Below, one piece after another: positions 33,662 through 45,765 of a DNA stretch of 64,000 bases; the stretch's first letter is position 1; the number at the start of each line of letters is the position of its first letter. Origin of the DNA: Diabrotica undecimpunctata. Its lineage: Eukaryota > Arthropoda > Insecta > Coleoptera > Chrysomelidae. The notes under the pieces were generated by a model, which had not been told where the DNA came from, did not search any database, and was given only the letters and a program-made list of their open reading frames with translations. The DNA lies in contig NC_092806.1 in NCBI RefSeq assembly GCF_040954645.1, positions 3,472,001 through 3,536,000 on the forward strand, read 5' to 3'. A program made the position numbers and the translations under genes.

Positions 33662-34945
33662 TTCTTCATGTGCCTCGTCCGTTCCGAACGTTGGCAATCA
33701 ACATGGCTATTCTGACTTTGTTTACGGTAGATCTGAATAGTTCAGCAGATGACAATCCGAACCATTGCCGCAAGTTTTGGAGCCACGAGTGTCTTCTCCT
33801 CCCTGGATCCCTTCTGCTGTCTATTTTCCCTTGAACGATCAGCTGTAGTACTCTATATTTATTATGTCTCATAACGTGACCCAAGTATTCCAACTTTCTT
33901 TTCTTTATACTTATTCCTACCTCTCTCTCTTTACCTATCCAGCATAGTACCTCTTCGTTAGTCACGTGCTCAGTCCAGAAAATATTTAATATACGTCGGT
34001 AAGCCCACATTTCGAAGGCCTCTACTTTTTTCATCAATGTTGCGGTCATTGTCCACGCCTCCATTCCATATATCAAAACCGGGAATACGTAACATTTCAG
34101 AAGTCGAATTTTGAGAGGTAGGGTGAGGCTTTAAGAGGTGAAAATTTGCTTCATGCTAGTGAACGATGCTCTTGCCTTTTTTACTCTTATACGTATTTCC
34201 TTCGCTTGATCCCAATTTGAGTTAACTGTTGTTCCCAAGTAGATGTACGAATCCACGTCTTCAATTCTTTCATTGTCTAATATCAGTTGCTGTGGTGGTT
34301 GTTGGGTTTTGCTTACTAACATCCATTTGGTTTTTGTGATATTTGGTCTGAGTCCGTATTGTGCACTTGTTTTTTGTATCTTACTCATTAGGCAACTCAG
34401 TTCCTCCATGCTATTTGCTAAAATCACAGTGTCATCAGCATACCTTATGTTATTAATTATTTCTCCATTTATCTTTATGCCTTCTGTGCTTTCCTCCAGC
34501 GCTGTCTTAAATACTTCTTCTGAGTATATATTAAAGAGAATAAGAGACAAGATACAGATACAAGATACATGTAGATCCTACTTTCACTTTAGTTGTTTGA
34601 CCCCCATAGAGACTCGCTATTGTTCGAATTTCTCTGTAGTCGACTCTAATCTTATGGAGAACTTCAATTATCTTTTCGTGCTTTACGTTATCGAATGCTT
34701 TTGCGTAGTCTATAAAGCATATGTACACGTCTTTGTTCATATCTCTGCAGCGCTGGATGAGTACCTGTAGACTAAAAAGTGCTTCTCTGGTCCCAAGAGA
34801 ATTCCGAAACCCAAACTGCGAATCTCCAATGTTATCCTCGCATTGTTTGCTTATTCTGTTGTAAATAACCTTGGTGTATGCCTTCGAAATGTGGTTAATT
34901 AGACTTATCATCCGATGTTGATCATTCATTACCAAACTTTAAACA
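33662..34945 (-). pseudogene. RTE-like LINE with well-kept RT
   Basis: Minus strand. Blocks are DQHRMISLINHISKAYTKVI, GDSQFGFRNSLGTREALFSL, CFIDYAKAFDNVKHEKIIEV (motif A), then after a short deletion CILSLILFNIYSEEVF, NIRYADDTVILANSMEELSC (catalytic Asp pair), GLRPNITKTKWMLVSK, IYLGTTVNSN. The C-terminus is full: FPVLIYGMEAWTMTATLMKK, FEMWAYRRILNIFWTEHVTN, KRKLEYLGHVMRHNKYRVLQ, SAELFRSTVNKVRIAMLIAN, ending VRNGRGT with an AAGAAG tail at 33662. The G.RQG part of motif B is lost and there is a stop near 34130. The 5' end is truncated in the RT. Confidence 0.9.
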
Positions 34946-34984
34946 CCATCAGCATTTGTCAGTAAAATAATACAATATATATAT

Positions 34985-35165
34985 AATGAGTATAAATGAA
35001 CATCCCTATAATGCCATGCAGAAAGCTGTACTTCTGGCGACGTCCAGATATGTACAAAAATTTTTGGGAGATACTCCAGCATACCAAAGTCACCTAGGAC
35101 TCGATTATATTGAAAGAGTCCCACCAGAGCTTAATCCTTTTGATACCCTAGGTATCTGGGATTAG
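34985..35165 (+). pseudogene. Possible LINE C-terminal fragment
   Basis: A 59-codon frame reads MSINEHPYNAMQKAVLLATS, RYVQKFLGDTPAYQSHLGLD and ends VPPELNPFDTLGIWD. The AVLLATxRxVxKFLGD pattern recalls the end of some R1-like ORFs. Too short to be sure. Confidence 0.35.
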
Positions 35166-36960
35166 TGAATTTTCCCCTTAGAGGGAGTGTGAGCTATATG
35201 GCTAAATCTGGAATGAGGATGTATGAACTTCATAACTGAACATCAATTTCGTTTAATTTTAATCGATCTTTCATACGTCACTAATTTGTGACACATCCAG
35301 AAACTACGCAACTTTTTTCAGTAATTTTAACGACCACAAATATTTTCCCTAAACACTAGCCATGGAATATTTTGTACCATAGTCATATCTGTAATATTTA
35401 ATCTACGTTTAACAATCATTCAAAGTATAGCTATTACTATTACAGTATTCATTTAAAATAGTTATTTTTAAAGAATTATTCATTAGTTTTAGTGTACGAA
35501 CAAATATTACTAAAAATTTATTATAATATATTATAAGCAGTCAATGAAGTCACAGCTTAAAAAATAAAAATAACAATAAATTATATATCTACTAAACATA
35601 ACAATTTTTCCAACTTGTGAATGTTAACTTGCTCCTTATACTGGTATTTATTTATTTTGGATGTTTTTCATAAGTAGAAGTACCTATTTTCGAGTAGCCA
35701 TATTATAATCAAAAGTTTTACTAAATACTAAAATAAAAACTGTTAAAGAAAATATTGCAAAGTATTGAAAATAGATTAAGATCATCCTGAAAGCTTAGCA
35801 CAGATCTTCATGAAGTCACTACCAATCCGACGATATTAAATTTGATTCATTTCTTTGTGTAAAAAAATCCCTGACTATTTTTACAATTGATAAACAAATC
35901 AATATAATAAACAAATAAACAATATAATTATTATTTACATCAAAATAAAGCCCAATAATATTTGGCAAATATTTTCATATACTGTTTATTGATAACCCAA
36001 AATAAATCCTTTATCTAGATTTTTATTTCTTTTCAAACTCGTTTATAAGGTAGACAGTAACAACATTTCGATACAAGTTAATTACTTTGCTTTGATTGAT
36101 ACATGGAACGTAACATGGAACGAACAACCAGTTACCGATTGAATGAAGTTTAAGTAATATTGATGATAAAATTATTGACACATGTAGTTTGTGGATTGCT
36201 ATCCTATTGTTCACAATTCAAATCATATTTTGTTTTGTTTTTGTTTTAAATTTCATATTAAAAATTTAATTTTACCACGACTGTACTTGATTTTAATGTC
36301 AATTATTGTTCGTCAGTTCTTAGTGTTAGTAGTAATTATTATATTTTTGTAAGGCAATGGAGTTGGGGAATCTACATTGTAAAAATGAAGTGCATATGCT
36401 GGATGAACCATATAGTCTGTAGTCAACACCGCGAGATATGAGCAGGTACTTAAAATGTATCAATACTCTTACGCTTATGTGATGCATCTGGCGGATTATA
36501 AGGGCCTTCAAATTTTAATCTTGTCTTGAGGGAAATGTCTTTAATCTTTCCTATCAGCCTCTCTTGACTAACTCTTGTTTCTTTACTTTACTTTCTCACA
36601 CTCTAAAGGCAACGGACACCACCTAGAGCTAATTTTCCCAGAAACAATCATGGAAATAATTGATAAATGCAACGGTTCTAAGTACGTGTAGGTGCTTCTT
36701 AAATAGAGTAGTGGTGTTAAGAATATTAAGATCAGCTAGAAGCATGAATACATTTTTTAAATAAAGAAAAATATGTACATGAACTGTAAGAAGCAACTGT
36801 GGACCAGAAAAGGTTCACAACACCACAAAAGAAATGAAGCGGCTAACTATAAGAATCCTTGTAAGAAGTAAAATGAGATGACCCACATTATATATCATTC
36901 AGGAGAAGACAGTTAAAAATACAGAAAAGCTGTAAAAAATGTCCTGTTCTCAGATAGGAT
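35166..36960. other. A+T-rich DNA without recognised genes
   Basis: Only chance ORFs are seen. Confidence 0.5.
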
Positions 36961-36964
36961 ATCA

Positions 36965-38005
36965 TCATCATCATGCAACCTCTTCTGTCCACAGCTGGAC
37001 ATAGGACTCTCTAATTTTTCGTCACTATTCACGGTTTTGTGAGTCTTGTTACTATTTCTTGAATATTCGTTTAATGCCGTTCATCCAGCGTGTTGGTGGT
37101 CGTCCTCTGCTGCGTTTGTCTTCTCTTAGGCGCCAGTCAATTAGTTTTCTGGTCCATCTTGAGTATTTTAGTCTCGCTACGTGACTTGCCCAATTCCATT
37201 TCAGCTTGGCTTTACGTTCGACGACATCAGTGATACCTGTTCGTTTCCTTAGGTCTTGGTTCCCTATTTTATCTTTTTTGTCGAGAATCGATCTTTCCAT
37301 GTGCCTTTGTAACACTCGAATTTTTAGTGCTGTTGTTTTTGTGAGAGTGAGAGTTTCTGCTCCGTATGTCGTAATAGGAAGAACGCACTGGTCAAATGTC
37401 TTCCGTTTTATAGCTATCGGGATGTTGCTCTTAAAGATGTCTTTTAGTGAACCATATACCGCCCAAGCAAGTGTTATTCGTCGTTGAAATTCACAGGTCT
37501 GATTATACTTGCTTATTCTGATGTACTTTTCTGTCAATTTTACCACTTGATTTTTGATGGTTAGGTGTTTGCTAGGAAGAAAATTGGTCTTACTGATGTT
37601 CATTTTTAGACCTATTGTTGAAGATACGCTTTCTATTTCTTATAACATTTGTTGTGCTTCACGCAGATCTTCGGTAATAAGTACTATATCGTCGGCAAAA
37701 CGCAGCTGATTGAGCATTTTTATTCCTCTATTCTTCCACTTTAGGCGTATTCGAGGACCGTTACAAATAATTTAGGTGAGAGAGTGTCGCCCTGTCTCAC
37801 ACCTCGCTTTATATGAATTTCTCTGGTGGTATCATGTAGTTTTACTCGCATTGTAGTACAATGTTTGTACTAACTGTGTAAGCCGATAGTCTATTCCACT
37901 ATTGTTCAGATCAGTTATAATGCTTTTTCTATTAAAAATTTTACTGTTTTTAGGTGATTTTTTACTTCCGAATTTTGAGCGGAAGCCAGCTTGTTCTCGG
38001 GGCTA
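36965..38005 (-). pseudogene. RTE LINE with GTCCAGC...GTGGAC / (GAT)n 3' end
   Basis: Minus strand. RT pieces in shifting frames are EQAGFRSKFGS, DLNNSGIDYRLTQLVQTLYY, EIHIKRGVRQGDTLSPKLFV and LNQLRFADDIVLI. A long open C-terminal part follows (37603-37052): GLKMNISKTNFLPSKHLTIK, RRITLAWAVYGSLKDIFKSN, PITTYGAETLTLTKT, RWTRKLIDW, RGRPPTRWMNGIKRIF. The 3' UTR carries CTATGTCCAGCTGTGGAC and ends in GATGATGATGAT, a common insect RTE tail. It shares architecture with 12570-13537. Motif A is deleted and there are at least three frameshifts. Confidence 0.9.
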
Positions 38006-38869
38006 GTAGAAATTAAACTTTAATCCAACTTAAATCCAAATAGATGAAAAAAGTATATTTTATCTACTCACGATTCCAATATTCAGTATACAAATCTCTT
38101 TCACTTAGTTTTTTACTTAATTACTTTTAAATTTACTTCAATAATTACTATTTAACTAGCACGATAAATGAGTGCCTAAAACAAGTCTTTTTCGCTTGCT
38201 GGTCAAACATTGACCCACAAATATCTTTGATATTTATATTTTGATACGCGCACGGTCAAAAGTGCCGACTACAATAATATTAAACCGTATTTCTCAAAGA
38301 CCAAATATAAACTGAAATAATATAACGCCAGTCAGTAAGGGCAAAACCGCTTGGAGCATTCCAGGAAGGTCAGTATCACCACCACTATACAAGCGGCGTC
38401 ATTCTAAAATTTATCACTGCTCGATCCTTTCGAAGAACACAAGTGTAGTCCCTGGTTAAACATATTCAAGAGTTTTCTTTCTCGGAATATAAAGCTAAAG
38501 GTATAAAATGTAAAGGAATATAAAAGTTTGATTTTAGTCTAGAAAGTAGTTTTTTGTGTTTTCTAGTATTTTTTCAATAATAATAATAATAATCATTAAG
38601 ATTTGAGACTAGGATTCTCTCATGTAAAATTTAATAACAAAATTTTTTTGTGTCCTATTCAAAATTATTATAAAACTGATAGTTTTTGAGATAAATAAAT
38701 ATGCAAAAAAAGTATGACAAATATCGAGTTTTTTAAATTGTTTTCGTATTTTGTTTAATAAAAAGTTAAGCCCACATTTTGCGATTCGCGCATAGTGAAA
38801 ATTTCATTATTATATTATTTTTTAGCGATATATGCAAAAAGCTGCGATTATATGCGGTAATTTAGTCAG
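38006..38869. other. A+T-rich DNA, no gene; GC-richer patch near 38330-38430
   Basis: The patch contains CAGTATCACC at 38371-38380, also found at 55453-55462. No ORF is supported. Confidence 0.35.
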
Positions 38870-39305
38870 ATACTCCCAAACTTTCTTGCTACAAGTATTG
38901 TAGAGCTTCTAGCAGGCACATAACTTCGATTATGAAAGTACGATTCGGGTACGCATGTTATCCAAAATACTTATTTAAAACACAGGTTTTGAATAATGAT
39001 AAATGTAAGCATTGTGGAGAGGAAAGTGATTTAAACCATATATTTTATGATTGTTGACTACAGTTTGTTCAACTTTCTTCAAACTATAGATTGCCTAATA
39101 TTTATTAAGAAAATGCCTGCAATCATTTCCTCGGTTCAAATTATATTTGCCAGCTTTTAAAAATCAAATGTTTTTGTTCTATGCAGAGAGCAATACACTT
39201 ATTGGATGAAACCTAGCATTTTAGTGAGAATATAAATATAGCCTCGGGACTAGTTTGGGAGTCAGTCTATTATAAATTTTTACCCCAACAACAACAATAG
39301 TGTAA
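38870..39305 (+). pseudogene. Jockey-like LINE C-terminus with CAA tail
   Basis: One frame reads SSRHITSIMKVRFGYACYPK, YLFKTQVLNNDKCKHCGEES and DLNHIFYDC, then a stop and a further QLSSNYRLPNIY. This is the RFGH..YP.HL......C..CG...DLNHIFF.C knuckle (C-x2-C...H-x4-C) at the end of Jockey-type second ORFs. CAACAACAACAA at 39287-39298 is a plausible 3' tail. Confidence 0.75.
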
Positions 39306-39834
39306 TAATTCAGTAAATGTCATTACATTCATTCGAATTTGTCCGTGTACTAAAAATAAAGTCTACTCATCCAAACTTATAAATAATTTATAAAAATGAA
39401 AAATAGCGGCACCTAGGAATATAATATATTTATTATCACTTGGCTCTGTAGATATATACAACTCTTTAATTAACTTTTTATAAGACAGCAAATTATCATT
39501 ATAATTTTCTAAAAATTTTTTAGTTATTCTTGTTATCTTTGTTTTAAATCATTTGTGTAACTTCCTCCTCTCCGTGACGTAGTGTTGTTGCGTCTGTTGT
39601 CTTGTATAAAGTTGTCTTTTATAAATACTCAATGCCTTGATAGGTCCCTAGGTGAGAAAAGTGTGTCCCTGTTCTCCTAATGTCGATTTAATCTTAACTT
39701 TGTGTTAGGGCATTTATGTAAATTATAATGATATGATAGATACTCTCTTATTCCTTTTGTGTCTGGTTGTATGACTGTAAGTCTAAGCCAAAAAAATATG
39801 ATTCACACCCAACTCAAAACAAATAGCGCCTGAA
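39306..39834. other. A+T-rich DNA, nothing recognised
   Basis: No supported feature. Confidence 0.4.
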
Positions 39835-39975
39835 TTATTTTGACGAGAAAGATTTACGAATAATTGCAAATCTGTACAGATGCAGGCATCAAGTGGCAGA
39901 AATAAAAGTTTAACAAGAACTATCGGATGAAATAAAACTAAAAAGATGAGTGAGACAAGGCTGTATACTTTAAAA
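39835..39975 (+). pseudogene. Small RTE-like RT fragment
   Basis: YFDEKDLRIIANLYRCRHQV and AEIKV, stop, QELSDEIKLKR, stop, VRQGCIL: the stretch between motif A and motif B (GVRQGCILSP) of RTE-like RT, with two stops. Confidence 0.75.
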
Positions 39976-41090
39976 CTATTTTACTTGTATTTGAAATATT
40001 AATTAAAATATTCAATTTTAATAACTCACCTTGCGTAATTAGATGCAAGTTGCTATTTTGTAAGTTACTGGAAACTCGTTGTTGGGCCATTTACTTTGTA
40101 AATGATTGGAAATCGTATTCTGCAAACACAAAGTAACTACTTAAAAGATAAAAAAATACTTGTTCTCCTGTATTTTCTTCTGACCTGTTTTGATAATCTT
40201 TTAAAAAATATTTTTATTAGACTTAATGTACTCCAATTCATCTACTAATATATAAAAGCAAACATTTTTAATTAGAGACAACAATTACGAGGCAATTTCT
40301 AATAATTGATGCTACATATTTATACGCAATTGCTTTTGACAGCAGCTTATCTACATTATACTAATTACATTACTATATAAATCTTAATCAAAATTATTGT
40401 TTTAATAATGAAACAAATTTTAAAACAATTTTCTCCAGAAAAGTTTTTTCTTGTCCTTTTTAATATGTTGGCAAATTTGTTTTATGGGAAATATGAGAGT
40501 ATTGACTAAATATGAAGAGGTGAAACAGTCGGGTTCGTCCGGAAAAATATTTACATGTGATTTTTTTGCATATTCATTTTCCTGAGATATCCCAAAATAA
40601 GATCGCCCAGGCGAAAAGTTGTTCATTTTTTTTTTTTTTAATTAATTTTGTAACAATAAATTTTTTCGGCTCGGATAAATTGTTGGTATGTATTTTGGGT
40701 CATTATGAACAGAAAAGGTTTTATGTAGGTTTTCTCTAAAGTTGATCGTTTTCGAGTTACAAATAATTTAAAACTTAAAAAACAGGAAAATGACGATTTT
40801 CAAAGCTCAAAAACACGAGTAAAAAATGTTATTTTTGAAATTATCAAGTGCATGAATTCAAGTTTAAGCTTTTTCTATCTCTCCCGATAAAAATTCTTAC
40901 CTTATTTTATTTTAATACATTATTTTTTAATTGTTGATGAAGCGCGTCTAGCAGGGGGGTTTGAATGAGAGAGAATTCAAACCAGCAAATAATTATTCCA
41001 TAGATCAGGGATGAGCAGCATACAGGCCGCTTGCGGCTCGCCAACCATTTATAAAATTGAAGATTGAAGATTATTCGTCTATAGAGCACG
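39976..41090. other. A+T-rich DNA with one short perfect hairpin
   Basis: GGTTTGAAT (40958-40966) and ATTCAAACC (40975-40983) pair perfectly around an 8-base GA loop. No gene is supported. Confidence 0.45.
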
Positions 41091-41094
41091 AGCA

Positions 41095-41530
41095 ATGTCA
41101 AGCATGGAGGTAAGAGTATTGGAAAGCCTAGTTCAAGACATTAAGAAGGTCACAGGAAAGAAAATATTCCTTAAATATTGCATAATTCCCCAGAAAAGTT
41201 TGTATGCGAAAAGATTGAATTTGCCACAGGTCACAGTACCAATTATTAAATTAATCCATTTTATGAAGTCGCGCGAGTTAAATCACCGCGAATTTAAAGA
41301 ATTCCTGAAAGAATTAGAAACTGAATATGGCGACGTTATTTTTAATACCAAAGATCGTTAGCTTAATAAATATGTTGGATGAGTTTTCTATCGACAAGAC
41401 TCAGCACCTTAATGATCTTAATGTGGAACTTTAAGGCAAAGGGCAGTTTATTCACAATTTGTATGACAAAGTTCAGGACTTTGAGCGTAAATTAAAATTG
41501 TGCAAACAGCAAATTTTGCAGAGTTTCTTA
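41095..41530 (+). pseudogene. hAT (GTF2IRD2-like) transposase fragment
   Basis: One frame reads VRVLESLVQDIKKVTGKKIF, then IKLIHFMKSRELNHREFKEF and LKELETEYGDVIFNTKDR, which matches the 'V..IR...LNHRQFR.FL.E...EYGDL.YH..VRWLS' block of hAT transposases related to GTF2IRD2/SCAND3. After the stop, shifted frames give TQHLNDLNVEL, GQFIHNLYDKVQDFERKLKL and CKQQILQ, the next family block. It is cut by the LINE beginning at about 41510-41530. The catalytic start and the C-terminal domain are missing. Confidence 0.8.
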
Positions 41531-42601
41531 CGCTCGAATATTCCCAAAACTCTTTCATCCTTCTGCGTTAGAGTCCATGTTTCCGCCTCGTATGGGAGGA
41601 CCGGCCTCAGCGTTTTTATATATGTTTAGTTTTTCTTTGGATATTTCTTGAGCGAAGTTGTTTTTGGAGTCCATAGTATGCCCTATTTGTAAGGTTTATT
41701 CGTCTTTGCTTGTTTATTAGGCAATGTTAAATAGGAGGCAAGCCAGGGCATTTTCTTGTCTGAGTCCATCCTTTATCTCAAAGGATCGAGAATTTACTCC
41801 CTGTATCCTAACGCTGGCTTTTAAGTTAGACTTTGTCATTCTTAGTAATTGAATTATTTTTTCTGGTATACCAAACTTACGCATTGATTGGTATACTGCT
41901 CTCTTGATACTGTTGTATGCGGCTTTGAAGTCAACGAATATGTGATGGATTTCAATGTTAAGTTCTAATGTTTTCCCAAGGATATGTCTTATTAAATGAA
42001 TCTGATCAATTGTTGATTTTTCTGGAATAAATCCGGCTTGGTATTTTCCAACTATGCCAACTGTGTAAACTTGTAGCCTTTGCTACTATTTTGTAAACAG
42101 TAGTTAATAGGGTTATAGCTCTGTAGTTGTCACACTGGAGCTGATCGCATTTTTTATGTAACAGGCATATCACGCCTTGAGACCATTCACAGGACATGCT
42201 TTCATTTTGCCAGACAAGAAGTAAAAGTTTATGCAGTGCTTGTAGCAGAGCGTCGCTACCATTCTTGTAGAGATCACTACAAATTTGATCAGTTCCTGGT
42301 GCTTTATTATTTTCAACATTTTTAATGGCTTTGGCAACCTCTTCAGTGGTAAGTGGTCTTTCGTTTTGGGTTGAATAGATTCTAATCATTTTGATCTGCT
42401 ACGGTGTTATCTGCTTCTTCGATATAATGGCCGTTAAATTTTGCGTCGAAAAATTCAACACATCGGTTCAAGATTGAAGCCGTATTAATTAGAATATTTG
42501 CTTCTCCATACTTACAGCTTTCTGTTCTTGCCTTAAACTCTTTACTCATTTTGTTTACATTTCTGTAGACGTTTCGAGTTTCGTTTTGATTTCTTACTCA
42601 T
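41510..42601 (-). pseudogene. LINE (family D), downstream half, split by a Jockey-like insertion
   Basis: Minus strand, continuing from 44599-44880 across the insertion. Blocks are RNQNETRNVYRNVNKMSKEF, ILNRCVEFFDAKFNGHYIEE, LTTEEVAKAIKNVENNKAPG, EWSQGVICLLHKKCDQLQCD, NYRAITLLTTVYKIVAKATS. Then, in shifted frames, QAGFIPEKSTIDQIHLIRHI, HHIFVDFKAAYNSI (motif A) and LACLLFNIA. The catalytic Asp block is deleted, and the sequence jumps to INKQRRINLTNRAYYGLQKQ and YEAETWTLTQKDESVLGIFE. It is clearly inactive. Confidence 0.85.
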
Positions 42602-42614
42602 TCTATGTTTTCTA
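42602..42614. repeat. Left TSD of the Jockey-like insertion
   Basis: TCTATGTTTTCTA, repeated exactly at 44586-44598. In the host LINE these bases encode part of QLENIE. Confidence 0.92.
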
Positions 42615-44585
42615 GACATTCATTTTCATTCAGACACACAACTAGAGATAAAGTGCCAATAGTTCCCAACAGAGTGGCCTCCCACATTGTAGCTACCTCA
42701 AGAGCACCTAGAGATCGTGACCACACCACCAAAGTAAAGCAAGAACTAAAAATACTGAAGTCTGAATGCCCGCTTACATCTCAATACTCTGAAGCGTTTA
42801 CTCTAGAAGAAATTAACTCAGCAATATCAAAAGTTAAGTCTGGAAAGGCACCCGGCTTCGATAAAATTCATCCAGAATTTTTACTCCACTGTGGCAAATA
42901 TGCTAGGAAATGGCTGGTTGATTTCTATACAGATGTGATAAAATCAGGGGAAATCCCCCATTCACTAAAAAGGGCCTCCATTATAGCCATATTAAAACCG
43001 GGAAAGGCAAATGATTAGCCTCAAAACTACCCACCAATTGCACTGCTGAGCTGTGTCTATAAACTTTTGGAACGATTAATCTACAACAGAATTAGTAAAA
43101 ACATATTTGAATTGATACCTATTGAGCAAGCAGGGTTCAGACCTAACCGCAGCTGCACAGATCAGATCCTATCCCTAACAACACATATTGAAGAGAAAAC
43201 AAAAAACATCCGTTGCTTTCATTGACCTATCAGCTGCATACGATACCGTCTGGAGACAAGGACTAATCTGCAAACTAATCCGTGCCATCCCGTGTCAAAA
43301 GATAACTAGACTCATTGATAGCATGCTCACCGACAGACCTTTCCAAGTCACAATGGGCAACTCTAAAAGTGTCCAAATGAAGCTCAGCAATGGACTGCCA
43401 CAGGGATCTGTTTTGGCACCCTTACTGTTTAATTTATACATCGCGGACCTACCTAGGACAAATTCGCAGAAATTTGGCTACGCTGACGACTGGGCCATTG
43501 CAGCAAGACATAATAACATGGCAGTTACAGAAAAAATACTAACGGATGACCTTGCCATTATGGGAGAATACTTTCGCAAATGGAGACTACGGCCTAATGC
43601 GACGAAAACCGAAGTGTGCTGTTTCCATCTACATAATGCCCAAGCCAACAAAAAACTGTCCGTTTACTTTGAAGACAGACTACTAACTCATAACTCAACA
43701 CCAAAATATCTTGGAGTGACTCTTGACAGAACTTTTAAAGAACACCTACAAAGAACGGCAGCAAAACTGAAAACGCGAAATAATATAATCCAAAAGCTAT
43801 GTGGTACCACATGGGGGTCCTCAGCCTCCGTACTCAGATCATCTGCTATCGGACTTGTATACTCGACAGCTGAATATGCTTCCCCAGTATGGCTCAATAG
43901 CAAACACACAAAGATTGTTGACACCCAATTAAACCAGACAATGCGAATGATTTCAGGCACAATTAGACCAACACCCAACTATTGGCTTCCCATCCTGAGT
44001 CACATTCCACCGCCGAAACTACGAAGAAGTCACTCCCTTCTCAGAGAATATCGAAAAATCCAGTCCAACCATCAACTACCCATCCACCATAATAAGCTTG
44101 ATATCGAAATGAACAGACTGCGCTCCAGATATCCTGTCATGTTAAGGGCCACCTCCTTACATCAGGAACATTTCGACCTCACCAACGCTTGGAGAAGACA
44201 ATGGGAGCGCGACTCACCACAGGAAGCACAGCAAATGGCCTGTATCGAACAGAAACCGCCAGGCTTTGAACTGACCCGGAGTACATGGACAACGCTAAAC
44301 AGAATAAGAACAAGAAGCGGTAGATGTGCTGACAGCTTACATAAATGGGGAAAAGCCCTTACTCCGGAGTGTGACTGTGGTACGCAACGACAGACCGTCC
44401 GTCACATTGTTGAAGAATGCCCCCGAAGGCGGTTCCCTGGAGTTTTTGACGAGTTCCTGAATGCGACCGAAAATGTTTTAGACTATATTAATGCATTAGA
44501 TGTTCGTTTGTAATACTCCATGTAATGTTTTATATTGCTTTTTAAATATGTGTTCTTATTGCATGCCATACGATAAATAAATAAA
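42615..44585 (+). mobile_element. 5'-truncated Jockey-like LINE (family J) inserted in another LINE
   Basis: The RT is nearly intact: FTLEEINSAISKVKSGKAPG, ASIIAILKPGKAND, stop at 43016-43018, QNYPPIALLSCVYKLLERLI, QAGFRPNRSCTDQILSLTTH. A frameshift near 43195 leads to FIDLSAAYDTVWRQGLICKL (motif A), LSNGLPQGSVLAPLLFNLYI, FGYADDWAIAARHN (catalytic Asp pair, about 43487), FRKWRLRPNATKTEVCCFHL and PKYLGVTLDRTFKEHL. The C-terminal knuckle is CADSLHKWGKALTPECDCG, TVRHIVEECP. It ends VLDYINALDVRL at the stop 44511-44513. The tail CCATACGATAAATAAATAAA matches the copy at 22414-23605. The 13-bp TSD fixes both ends. It lacks endonuclease and ORF1. Confidence 0.93.
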
Positions 44586-44598
44586 TCTATGTTTTCTA
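44586..44598. repeat. Right TSD of the Jockey-like insertion
   Basis: Exact copy of 42602-42614. Confidence 0.92.
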
Positions 44599-44880
44599 AC
44601 TGTTTTTCTTCAAATTGCTTTTTTTTCTTCTATGTAATCTTTTTTCTTTCTTTCTTAGGATCCGGTATTCTTCCTTTGCTCTTCTTGTGCATCTAGATTG
44701 ATTTGTCTTTAGGTATGCTCTATTTAGGTATGCTCTTGACGAGGAGTGCTCTTGGCACTTCTCATCAAACCTCGTTAAACATTTATAAATCTTATGAGAG
44801 CCCTGAGAAATTTCCGTTTTTGACATTTCTAGATGACTACTATCAAGCCCTATGTTTTAAAAAGAGTTGCACTGAAAGGG
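44599..44880 (-). pseudogene. LINE (family D), upstream half of the split element
   Basis: Minus strand. MSKTEISQGSHKIYKCLTRF, DEKCQEHSS, NRAYLKTNQSRCTRRAKEEY and RILRKKEKRLHRRKK form the basic linker between endonuclease and RT ('FD.EC.......N..Y......R......EY...R...K...R.KKR'). The last readable frame, EKQLEN, continues into the TSD and then into 42601. Confidence 0.85.
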
Positions 44881-45765
44881 CTTGAAGATTGGGCTAAACA
44901 CATACGAATACAATCTTTAAACAATCATACTGCGTTTAATTTTAAGTCTGCAGAAAGAAAAAAATACTTAAAATATTAAAAAACATAGCTCTTTTTTTGT
45001 ATTGTAGCATTTTTCTGTACCTATCTTTTTAGTTGTTAAGTTATATTGAAAAAAAAAATGAGATTATTGAGAGATTTCAAAAACAGTGGCTTTATTTTAA
45101 ACTCGGATTTTTTTCAAAACAAAACTTTTGTTTTTTTTACATTTCTACGAAGCATAAACGCTAATAATTTCTCTGTTGATTACTATAAAATGAAAACTAT
45201 AATAAAAGCAAAAATTGTATACGTAGTAATATATCTTCATTTTACTCTTATTCAAATTATGTCGAATTTGCCTAAAACAGGATATATCACCAATTATTTC
45301 ATAACTTTCGTTTATCATGTGCTAGATTTTATATTTAAACGATGACGACCGCTTCATCCTACGGACTTGTAGGTGGTGCATCATATAACGAAAGGATTAG
45401 TCAAATTTAAAATAATAAATGCAAATTTTTGGTCTGTCGTGGTAAACAATAGAAATAGTGGCATTTTATGGATGATTTAACAAAATTATAGTCTCGTATA
45501 TACAATAAGCTTTATTTGGTTTTAGCAGTAAATTGAAATATCTGTCTATATTGCAAAACATGTTAATTAAAAACTTATTTGTTTTGGAAACAAATGAACA
45601 TTTTCATAGTCGTAAACTACAAAAAGTCGTCACTGTTATGGAGTGTTGGCGATCATTACAGCAATTTGCAATGTATTAACAATACCACGAACAATTTTAT
45701 TTTAGTATTATATACATACCTAAAACAGTACTGCAAGACATTAAAGCCCCTGACTTTTATCTTCT
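44881..45765. other. A+T-rich DNA without recognised genes
   Basis: Open frames such as 45046-45345 have a composition typical of A+T-rich chance ORFs. Confidence 0.45.

Noticed and set aside
42605..43018. ATG at 42605 as the start of the Jockey-like ORF
   Set aside because: That ATG lies within the 13-bp target-site duplication, so it is host DNA; the element itself starts at 42615 and is 5'-truncated.
45046..45345. 99-codon Phe/Lys/Ile-rich ORF
   Set aside because: Composition is that of translated A+T-rich DNA; no motif.
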